DNA of 5,260 nucleotides. It comes from an uncultured Bacteroidales bacterium (lineage in GTDB: Bacteria; Bacteroidota; Bacteroidia; Bacteroidales; Muribaculaceae). Positions 1-5,260 of the stretch are shown here, piece after piece. The notes below the pieces were generated by a model. That model searched no databases. It had not been told where the DNA came from and was given only the letters and a program-made list of their open reading frames with translations. The translations under genes and the position numbers were made by a program. The stretch lies in assembly GCA_947177325.1 (NCBI GenBank), contig CAMWUH010000164.1, positions 1 to 5,260 on the forward strand, read 5' to 3'. The stretch's first letter is position 1. Every line of letters starts with the position of its first letter.

Positions 1-543
1 GTGCTGAGCGGCACACTCAACTACATATTCAACGCCCTCTCGGCCGACACTCCGCTCTCGGAAGCGGTCAAGCAGGCCAAAGAGTTGGGCTACAGCGAAC
101 CTGACCCTCGAATCGACTTAAGTGGCATCGACGTGTTGCGCAAACTTGTTATCCTCACACGCGAAGCCGGTTATGCCGTTGAGCAAGCCGAGGTTGAGCG
201 CGCACCGTTCATTCCTCAGGAGCTTTTCGACGGCTCGGTCGATGATTTCTGGCGATTATTGCCGGGGCTCGACAAGGAGTTTGAGGATCGTCGTCGCAAT
301 CTTGAAGCAGAGGGTAAACGTTTGCGCTTCGTTGCATCGATGGAACGTGGCAAAATGAAAATCGGTCTGCAAGCTGTTGATGAGTCGCATCCGTTCTATC
401 GTCTCGAAGGGTCGACCAACAATATTTTGCTGACCACGGCACGTTATCGCGAATACCCGATGCAAATTCAAGGCTATGGTGCCGGTGCGGAAGTAACTGC
501 CGCCGGTGTGTTTGCCAACCTCATATCAACCGCTAACGCATAA
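1..543 (+). CDS. thrA: ThrA C-terminus: homoserine dehydrogenase domain of aspartokinase/homoserine dehydrogenase (5' partial)
   Basis: This is the 3' end of a gene that enters from the left edge; 180 codons and a TAA stop are visible. Homoserine dehydrogenase reduces aspartate semialdehyde to homoserine with NAD(P)H, the branch-point step to threonine and methionine. The segment begins in the family motif (V)LSGTLNYIF and continues with GYSEPDPRIDLSGIDVLRK at visible residues 30-48. In it E33, D39, D44 and K48 match the substrate-binding and catalytic E208, D214, D219 and K223 of the yeast enzyme. It closes with the conserved GYGAGAEVTAAGVFANL. The protein ends directly after this motif, with no C-terminal ACT domain such as Gram-positive monofunctional Hom has. 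That fits the fused ThrA/MetL type, but the aspartokinase half lies outside the window, so the fusion is inferred. The GTG at position 1 is an internal valine codon, not a start. The next gene follows after 10 bases, so the two are probably co-transcribed. Confidence 0.93.
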   Translation: MLSGTLNYIFNALSADTPLSEAVKQAKELGYSEPDPRIDLSGIDVLRKLVILTREAGYAVEQAEVERAPFIPQELFDGSVDDFWRLLPGLDKEFEDRRRNLEAEGKRLRFVASMERGKMKIGLQAVDESHPFYRLEGSTNNILLTTARYREYPMQIQGYGAGAEVTAAGVFANLISTANA

Positions 544-553
544 TCTCTCCCTA

Positions 554-1792
554 ATGAAACACGTAATAATATTAGCTGACGGACTGGCCGACCATAGGAT
601 AGAGCGCCTCGGCGACTTGACTCCGGTGGAGTTTGCCTCGACTCCGGCTATGGATTTTCTGGCTCGGGAAGGGGTCAACGGCCAAGTGGTTACTATCCCC
701 GATGGCTTTCAGCCGGGAAGCGAAGTGGCCAACTCAACCATTCTGGGCTACGACCAGAACAAGGTGTATGAAGGTCGCGGTGTGCTCGAAGCCGCCAGTA
801 TCGGCTATGATGTGGCCGATGACGAAATGGCTATGCGTTGCAACCTTCTGACAATCGATGCCGATGGTAACATTGCCAACCACCATGGCGGACATCTTAC
901 TACCGACGAAGGTCGCCAACTGATTGACTATCTGAACGAGAAGCTTGGCTCTGAACGTGTGAAGTTCGTTGCCGGCATTCAATATCGCCACTTGCTTATC
1001 ATAAAAGGGGGTAGCAAATACGTTGAGTGCGCGCCCCCTCACGACCATCCCGGTCGGTCGGCCAAAGAGCTTATGGTCAAACCTATGGCCGGAGCTGTTG
1101 ATGAACCCGGGCGAATGACCGCCGCCGAAACAGCAGCGTTGCTTAATCAGCTGATAGAGCAGTCGGGGCAACTTCTTGCCGAGCATCCCGTCAACGTGGC
1201 TCGCCGCAGCGAGGGTCGTCTGCAGGCCAGCCACATCTGGCCTTGGAGCCCCGGCTATCGTCCGGCAATGAAGACGTTGAGCCAGATGTTCCCTCAAATC
1301 AAGTCGGGAGCCGTGATTTCAGCCGTTGACCTCATTAAGGGTATCGGACGATTGGCCGGATTGGAAGTAATAGAAGTAGAGGGTGCAACCGGCCTTGCCA
1401 ACACCAACTATGAAGGGAAAGCCGCCGCAGCTATCGACGCCCTGCGTCGTCACGATTTCGTGTTTCTCCACGTTGAAGCTACCGACGAAGCGGGCCACGA
1501 TGGCGATCTCGACCTCAAAGTCAAGGCTATTGAATATCTCGATCATAGGGTTGTAGCACCCATAATCGATGCGGTCAAAGCCATGGATGAAAAGGTAACT
1601 ATCGCATTGCTCCCCGACCATGCAACTCCGGTTGAGGAGCGAGTGCACAGGGCCGAGCCTGTGCCCGTGGCTATATGGCACCCCGGCATTGTCGCTGATG
1701 ATGTGAGTGCCTACAGTGAGCTTGCTTCATCCCGAGGCTCGTTGGGAATGATTTATCTAACCGATTTTATCAAGCGCCTGATGGCGTTTTGA
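554..1792 (+). CDS. ApgM-family phosphoglycerate mutase-like protein, probable homoserine kinase
   Basis: A 412-residue protein of the alkaline phosphatase superfamily, related to archaeal cofactor-independent phosphoglycerate mutase (ApgM). Visible metal-site motifs are ILADGLAD near the N-terminus (D9), ATDEAGHDGD (D311, H315), LPDH (D355, H356) and H365 before EPVPV. GSEVAN (55-60) aligns with the GNSEVGH motif of iPGM, making S56 the likely phosphorylated nucleophile. IWPWSPGYRP (228-237) is shared with Bacteroides homologues I remember. The gene lies between thrA and thrC, where thrB normally is. The TIGRFAMs model TIGR02535 describes this subfamily as a proposed homoserine kinase. I therefore infer that it makes O-phosphohomoserine for ThrC, although automatic annotation will often call it phosphoglycerate mutase; a residual mutase role is not excluded. 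The start at 554 gives the N-terminus MKHVIILADG; an upstream ATG at 506 would overlap thrA and add 16 unrelated residues. There is no Shine-Dalgarno sequence. Confidence 0.88.
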   Translation: MKHVIILADGLADHRIERLGDLTPVEFASTPAMDFLAREGVNGQVVTIPDGFQPGSEVANSTILGYDQNKVYEGRGVLEAASIGYDVADDEMAMRCNLLTIDADGNIANHHGGHLTTDEGRQLIDYLNEKLGSERVKFVAGIQYRHLLIIKGGSKYVECAPPHDHPGRSAKELMVKPMAGAVDEPGRMTAAETAALLNQLIEQSGQLLAEHPVNVARRSEGRLQASHIWPWSPGYRPAMKTLSQMFPQIKSGAVISAVDLIKGIGRLAGLEVIEVEGATGLANTNYEGKAAAAIDALRRHDFVFLHVEATDEAGHDGDLDLKVKAIEYLDHRVVAPIIDAVKAMDEKVTIALLPDHATPVEERVHRAEPVPVAIWHPGIVADDVSAYSELASSRGSLGMIYLTDFIKRLMAF

Positions 1793-1816
1793 GTTCACCC
1801 TAAAAAACTCATGATT

Positions 1817-3127
1817 ATGAAATATTACTCAACTAATCATAACGCGCCCGACGCCACGCTGGCCGAGGCTGTTGTCAAAGGATTAGCTGCCGATAACGGA
1901 CTTTATATGCCCTACCAAATCAAACCGTTGCCCCAAAGCTTTTTCGACAACATTGACCGGATGAGCTTTCAAGAGATAGCCTTTGAAGTCGCTAAGGGCC
2001 TTTTTGGCGATGATATCCCCGCCGACGACCTCAAAACGATTGTCTACGACACATTGGCGTTTGACGCCCCGTTGGTTGAGGTAACCCCCGACATTTACGC
2101 TCTGGAGCTTTTCCACGGACCGACACTGGCATTTAAAGATGTGGGCGCACGCTTTATGGCCCGCATGCTCCGCTATTTTCTCGCAGGCAAAGCTGAGGGT
2201 AAAACCGTCAACGTGTTGGTAGCGACTTCGGGCGACACCGGCTCGGCCGTAGCAAATGGATTCCTGGGGGTTGACGGCATCAAGGTGCATGTGCTTTATC
2301 CCAAGGGAAAAGTATCTGCCATTCAGGAGTGCCAGTTCACCACACTGGGTCGTAACATCACTGCCTTGGAGGTTGACGGTACATTTGACGATTGCCAGGC
2401 TCTCGTAAAGAAAGCCTTCCTCGACGAGGAGCTTAACAGCAAATTCCTGCTCACATCGGCTAACTCTATTAACGTGGCCCGCTTCCTGCCCCAGGCGTTC
2501 TATTATTTCAACGCCTACGCTCAACTGAAGCGATTGGGCGAGGAGAATGAGATGGTGGTAACTGTTCCGAGCGGTAATTTCGGCAACCTTTCGGCGGCTC
2601 TGATTGCCAAACGCATGGGCTTACCCGTCAAGCGCTTCATAGCTGCCTGCAACTCCAACCGTCCATTCCCTGACTATATCGAGAGCGGAGTTTATTCGCC
2701 ACGCCTGAGTGTGGCCACCATTGCCAATGCCATGGATGTAGGAGCTCCAAGCAATTTCGCTCGTATACTTGACCTATATGCCGGCAGCCACGACGCCATC
2801 GCAGCCGAAATATCCTCAGTCAGCTACTCTGATGCCGATATCGCCGAAACCATGAAGCAATGTTACCGAGATACCGGCTATTTACTCGACCCCCATGGAG
2901 CAGTAGCCTTCAAGGCAACCGAGGCGAGTCTGGAACGAGGTGAAACCGGGGTGTTTCTCGAAACCGCCCACCCGGCCAAATTTAAATCGACAGTTGATGA
3001 AATTCTCGGAACTGACATTGCATTGCCCGAGCGCTTGGCCGCCTTTACCAAAGGTACCAAGCAATCAGTAGCGATGACGACCTCATTCGCCGACTTCGCA
3101 GCCTACCTCAACACTGCCGCCCGCTAA
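1817..3127 (+). CDS. thrC: Threonine synthase
   Basis: ThrC is a PLP enzyme that converts O-phosphohomoserine to threonine and phosphate, the last step of the pathway. The 436-residue product is close to the usual length of the E. coli-type enzyme (about 430). It opens with the typical threonine-synthase N-terminus MKYYSTN. HGPTLAFKDVG (100-110) carries the PLP Schiff-base lysine K107. ATSGDTGSAVANGF (136-149) is the substrate-binding loop, SGNFGN (252-257) the PLP-phosphate loop, and LLDPHGAVAF (356-365) and LETAHPAKF (381-389) are conserved C-terminal motifs. All expected residues are present, so it should be active. I chose the ATG at 1817 because the family N-terminus begins there. An in-frame ATG at 1811 would add only Met-Ile and cannot be excluded. 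The gap to the preceding gene is 24 bases, A-rich just upstream and without a Shine-Dalgarno sequence, consistent with Bacteroidota. It is the last gene of the threonine operon; hairpins follow within 16 bases. Confidence 0.96.
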   Translation: MKYYSTNHNAPDATLAEAVVKGLAADNGLYMPYQIKPLPQSFFDNIDRMSFQEIAFEVAKGLFGDDIPADDLKTIVYDTLAFDAPLVEVTPDIYALELFHGPTLAFKDVGARFMARMLRYFLAGKAEGKTVNVLVATSGDTGSAVANGFLGVDGIKVHVLYPKGKVSAIQECQFTTLGRNITALEVDGTFDDCQALVKKAFLDEELNSKFLLTSANSINVARFLPQAFYYFNAYAQLKRLGEENEMVVTVPSGNFGNLSAALIAKRMGLPVKRFIAACNSNRPFPDYIESGVYSPRLSVATIANAMDVGAPSNFARILDLYAGSHDAIAAEISSVSYSDADIAETMKQCYRDTGYLLDPHGAVAFKATEASLERGETGVFLETAHPAKFKSTVDEILGTDIALPERLAAFTKGTKQSVAMTTSFADFAAYLNTAAR

Positions 3128-3142
3128 CGATAGTACGCAATT

Positions 3143-3189
3143 TTAAAGTCCATTCCACAAATGACTTCGATTTATGGAGCGGGCTTTAA
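3143..3189 (+). terminator. Long imperfect hairpin after thrC (probable 3' end of the threonine operon)
   Basis: Arms 3143-3162 and 3170-3189 pair around a 7-base loop (GACTTCG). Of 20 facing positions, 16 are Watson-Crick pairs and two are G-U wobbles (3149/3183 and 3153/3179). Only 3152/3180 and 3158/3174 mismatch, both symmetric. In the opposite-strand RNA the wobbles become A-C mismatches, so the fold is better in the thr transcript. It begins 16 bases after the thrC stop. The outer arms are TTAAAG and CTTTAA, so only a three-base T run follows the GC part. Intrinsic termination is plausible but not textbook; mRNA 3'-end protection is an alternative. Pairing was worked out by hand. Confidence 0.55.
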
Positions 3190-3232
3190 GACCCGGTTCC
3201 CCAGCATTAACAAATATAGGGGAACCGGGTCT
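3189..3232 (-). terminator. Perfect 14-bp inverted repeat after hisIE, possibly bidirectional
   Basis: Arm 3189-3202 (AGACCCGGTTCCCC) is the exact reverse complement of 3219-3232 (GGGGAACCGGGTCT), separated by a 16-base AT-rich loop. The stem is GC-rich and would be stable in RNA from either strand. On the - strand it begins 25 bases after the hisIE stop and is followed by TTAAAGCC. On the + strand it is followed by AATATTTA. Neither side has a strong T tract. Its place between converging operons favours a terminator, nearer to the his side. The loop is larger than in most terminators. The base at 3189 is shared with the neighbouring hairpin. Confidence 0.65.
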
Positions 3233-3256
3233 AATATTTACAGTTGGCTTGAGGGA

Positions 3257-3865
3257 TCAGGAATGACGGAGGTGGAGCTCGGCTTCTATATCGGCTAATG
3301 TGACTCCCATCTGCTCAAGCAACACCAGGTAGTGATAGAGCAAATCGCCTGCTTCGTAGATAAATCTGTCGCGATTGCCGTCAACAGCTTCAACAATGCT
3401 CTCGACAGCTTCTTCACCAACCTTTTGAGCAATTTTCTTCACCCCTTTGATAAACAGGCGGGTTGTATAGGAGTTCTCAGGCATCAATCGGTGGCGCTCG
3501 GCGATGAGCTGCGACAGAGAGCGAATGAAGCCTTCAGAATCGGGTGTGTCGAAGCATGACGTGGTGCCGCGATGGCATGTAGGGCCAACGGGCGAAGCCT
3601 TTATCAACAGCGTGTCAGAGTCGCAGTCAACGAGCATATCTTTAACGTAAAGAAAATGTCCGGAAGTCTCGCCTTTGGTCCATAGGCAGTTGCGGGAGCG
3701 ACTGAAGAATGTTACCTTGCCGGTTTCGGCAGTCAGCTCAAAAGCTTGTCGGTTCATATATCCGAGCATGAGCACCTTGAGGGTAGTTGCATCTTGAATA
3801 ATCACGGGGAGCAAGCCGTCGGAGTTTTTGCTGAGGTCGAAAGAGTCGAAAGTTAATGTAGCCAT
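3257..3865 (-). CDS. hisI: Bifunctional phosphoribosyl-AMP cyclohydrolase / phosphoribosyl-ATP pyrophosphatase
   Basis: HisIE performs steps 2 and 3 of histidine synthesis: pyrophosphate removal from PR-ATP by the C-terminal HisE part and ring opening of PR-AMP by the N-terminal HisI part. The protein has 202 residues, about the length of E. coli HisIE (203). The cyclohydrolase half (about 1-108) shows LWTKGETSGH (61-70). It also has DCDSD (80-84), with Mg-ligand aspartates D80, D82 and D84, and zinc cysteines C81, C97 and C104 (the last two in GPTCHRGTTSCF). The pyrophosphatase half (about 112-202) shows SYTTRLF (132-138), QKVGEEAVE (147-155) and YEAGDLLYHYLVLL (170-183), the acidic residues of the MazG-like metal site. 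Both active sites look intact. The ATG at 3865 follows the hisF stop by 15 bases. It appears to be the last gene of the his operon, with hairpins downstream. Confidence 0.96.
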   Translation of the reverse strand: MATLTFDSFDLSKNSDGLLPVIIQDATTLKVLMLGYMNRQAFELTAETGKVTFFSRSRNCLWTKGETSGHFLYVKDMLVDCDSDTLLIKASPVGPTCHRGTTSCFDTPDSEGFIRSLSQLIAERHRLMPENSYTTRLFIKGVKKIAQKVGEEAVESIVEAVDGNRDRFIYEAGDLLYHYLVLLEQMGVTLADIEAELHLRHS

Positions 3866-3880
3866 AACGATAAAGGGGGA

Positions 3881-4639
3881 TTAGATGCGGACAGGAATAC
3901 CGCGGTCAGCGAGTTGGCGTTTGAGGTCGGCGATTGAGATTTCGCCGTAGTGGAAAATGCTTGCAGCCAAGGCGGCGTCGGCGTTCCCGAGAGTGAGCAC
4001 ATCGGCAATGTCGTTGACCGAGCCGGCACCTCCGGATGCAATAACCGGAATAGATAAAGAGGAGCAGAGGCGATGGTATAGGGCACAAGGATAACCCGAG
4101 CGGGTACCGTCGTGGTCCATTGAGGTGAATAAGATTTCGCCGGCTCCGAGTTGCTCTACCCGCTTGGCCCAGTCGAAGAGCTCCAAATCGGTCGAACGTG
4201 AACCTCCGTGGGTTGTGATGTGCCATCGGTCAGCGCCGTCAGAGCGAGCATCAATTGCTACGACCACGAACTGCGAACCGTAGCGAGCCGCAATCCGGCT
4301 TATCAGCTCGGGATTGTTGACGGCTGCGGTGTTTATTGAAATTTTGTCGGCCCCGGCATCCAGCAATCGTGATGCATCGTCGAGCGACGAAATGCCGCCC
4401 CCAACAGTAAAGGGAATGTTCAAGCGGTCAGCTACCCGGCTGACGAGTTCTGTAAACGTGGAGCGTCCCTGGCGTGACGCACTGATGTCGAGGTAAACAA
4501 GCTCATCGGCTCCGGCGGCTGCATAGAAAGCGCCGAGTTCCACCGGGTCACCTACATCGGTGAGGCCTTCGAAGTTTATGCCCTTCACGGTGCGCCCCTC
4601 CTTTACATCGAGGCAGGGAATGATACGTTTGGCAAGCAT
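3881..4639 (-). CDS. hisF: Imidazole glycerol phosphate synthase cyclase subunit HisF
   Basis: HisF is the cyclase half of IGP synthase. It uses ammonia delivered by the glutaminase HisH to turn PRFAR into imidazole glycerol phosphate and AICAR, the latter feeding purine synthesis. The 252-residue product matches the family length (about 250-258) and is a (beta/alpha)8 barrel. It opens with MLAKRIIPCLDV, with the catalytic D11, and has the second catalytic aspartate D130 in VVAIDAR. Phosphate-binding motifs are VGGGI (79-83) and ASGGAG (201-206). SMDHDGTRSGY (173-183) is the usual barrel loop, and the N-terminal half also shows YLDISAS (49-55). No key residue is missing. HisH is not in the window; its gene is expected upstream, beyond the right edge. 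Spacing to hisA is 13 bases and to hisIE 15, so the genes should share one mRNA. There is no Shine-Dalgarno sequence before the ATG. Confidence 0.97.
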   Translation of the reverse strand: MLAKRIIPCLDVKEGRTVKGINFEGLTDVGDPVELGAFYAAAGADELVYLDISASRQGRSTFTELVSRVADRLNIPFTVGGGISSLDDASRLLDAGADKISINTAAVNNPELISRIAARYGSQFVVVAIDARSDGADRWHITTHGGSRSTDLELFDWAKRVEQLGAGEILFTSMDHDGTRSGYPCALYHRLCSSLSIPVIASGGAGSVNDIADVLTLGNADAALAASIFHYGEISIADLKRQLADRGIPVRI

Positions 4640-4652
4640 TGGCTGATAGATT

Positions 4653-5260
4653 TTAGTTAAATACCAATCGGCTGAGTTCTTTCAGGTTGATATGGCCTTC
4701 GTAGATGGCTTTACCCACAATAACGCGGCGAAGGTCGAGCTCGATGGCTTTCTGAATGTCGGCAACTGAGCTGATACCACCTGACACTGTGAAATCTACT
4801 CCGGGATAGGCGCTTTGCAAGCGAGTGTAAAGGTCAAACGCCGGACCTTGAAGCATGCCGTCGCGACTGACGTCAGTTACTATAGATTGGGAGAGTCCGT
4901 CAGGAAGAAATCGCTCGATGATAGCATCAATAGTGATGTCGGCGGTTGACAGCCATCCGGCCACTGCGATTTTACCCTCTTTAATGTCTGCACCCAAAAC
5001 CATTTGCTCCGGTCCGTACTGTTGCAGCCATTGGCTGAACAACTCCGGTTGCCGTGCTGCTGTGCTGCCAATGACAGCATAGGCAGTGCCTGCATTGAAA
5101 GCATCGCGCAGGTCAATGTCGGTTTTCAATCCGCCACCCCATTCAGCTTCAACGCCATTGATTGAAGCGATGGATTCGAGGGTGTTAAGATTAACAGGCT
5201 TCCCTGCTTTAGCTCCATCGAGGTCAACCAGATGAAGGCGTGTAAAACCATGGTCAATGA
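4653..5260 (-). CDS. hisA: HisA, ProFAR isomerase (5' partial, cut by the window edge)
   Basis: HisA isomerises ProFAR to PRFAR, step 4 of histidine synthesis, on a (beta/alpha)8 barrel related to HisF. The frame is open from the stop at 4653 to the window edge. It gives 201 visible residues; roughly 38-40 N-terminal residues, with the first catalytic aspartate, are outside. Visible family motifs in order are RLHLVDLDGAKAG, VEAEWGGGLKT, AVIGSTAA, LGADIKEGKIAVAGW, TDVSRDGMLQGP, TVSGGISS and IVGKAIYEG. The aspartate in GADIKEG (codon 4986-4988) corresponds to the second catalytic residue (D127 in Thermotoga HisA). A TTG at 5127-5129 could be taken for a start, but it is an internal leucine within GGGLKTD, and conserved HisA sequence continues 5' of it. 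The gene precedes hisF by 13 bases in the same operon. PriA-like dual specificity is unlikely in this lineage but cannot be judged here. Confidence 0.95.
   Translation of the reverse strand, partial: IDHGFTRLHLVDLDGAKAGKPVNLNTLESIASINGVEAEWGGGLKTDIDLRDAFNAGTAYAVIGSTAARQPELFSQWLQQYGPEQMVLGADIKEGKIAVAGWLSTADITIDAIIERFLPDGLSQSIVTDVSRDGMLQGPAFDLYTRLQSAYPGVDFTVSGGISSVADIQKAIELDLRRVIVGKAIYEGHINLKELSRLVFN

Noticed and set aside
1..3. GTG at the first base as the start of a 180-residue protein.
   Set aside because: It codes for a valine inside a homoserine dehydrogenase motif; the gene begins outside the window.
506..553. Upstream ATG that would extend the ApgM-like protein by 16 residues.
   Set aside because: The extension overlaps the end of thrA and has no family counterpart; MKHVIILADG at 554 is the normal N-terminus of this family.
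734..1297. A 187-codon open frame on the - strand inside the ApgM-like gene.
   Set aside because: It is antisense to conserved coding sequence, with no family resemblance and no sign of its own initiation signals.
1793..1816. Possible leader, promoter or attenuator between the ApgM-like gene and thrC.
   Set aside because: The gap is only 24 bases, with no Bacteroidota-type -33/-7 promoter pattern, hairpin or ribosome-binding motif visible.
1883..2524. A 213-codon open frame on the - strand inside thrC.
   Set aside because: It lies wholly opposite a fully conserved threonine synthase, its translation shows no recognisable motif, and its composition is that of a reverse-strand shadow.
3180..3195. 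Possible switch: CGGG (3180-3183) pairing with CCCG (3192-3195), competing with both intergenic hairpins.
   Set aside because: Only four base pairs form, far weaker than either hairpin, and it sits after a stop codon where an attenuator would have no downstream gene of the operon to control.
5127..5129. TTG as a possible start of a short 158-residue HisA.
   Set aside because: Conserved HisA sequence (RLHLVDLDGAKAG and the GGG loop) continues in frame to the window edge, so the gene is cut by the edge rather than truncated.

Overview
The window reads as an ordinary biosynthetic stretch of a Bacteroidales chromosome. The proteins resemble Bacteroides/Parabacteroides/Muribaculaceae homologues as I remember them. 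Three further signs agree: a threonine operon with an ApgM-type protein where thrB would be, a fused HisIE, and start codons without Shine-Dalgarno sequences. Base composition looks roughly balanced to slightly GC-rich by eye, which would suit a Muribaculaceae-like member better than Bacteroides proper. That last step is inference; no search was run.

Layout. On the + strand lies a threonine operon. It starts with the 3' end of thrA, of which only the homoserine dehydrogenase C-terminus is visible (1-543). Ten bases later comes an ApgM/phosphoglycerate-mutase-like gene (554-1792), probably the homoserine kinase, and 24 bases after that thrC, threonine synthase (1817-3127). On the - strand, converging on it, is the 3' end of a histidine operon, transcribed hisA (cut by the right edge, 5260-4653), hisF (4639-3881), hisIE (3865-3257), with gaps of 13 and 15 bases.

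The 129-base gap between the converging operons (3128-3256) holds two adjacent hairpins. One is a long imperfect stem close to the thrC stop. The other is a perfect 14-bp stem close to the hisIE stop. I read them as the transcription ends of the two operons.

How the genes work together. ThrA makes homoserine from aspartate semialdehyde, the ApgM-like protein probably phosphorylates it, and ThrC turns O-phosphohomoserine into threonine. HisIE carries out steps 2 and 3 of histidine synthesis, HisA step 4, and HisF (with HisH, expected upstream of the window) step 5. All are cytoplasmic.

I found no mobile element, CRISPR array, RNA gene, phage gene or unknown ORF. The most interesting points are the ApgM-type gene standing in for thrB and the paired hairpins between the operons. 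I see no evidence of a new multi-gene system.
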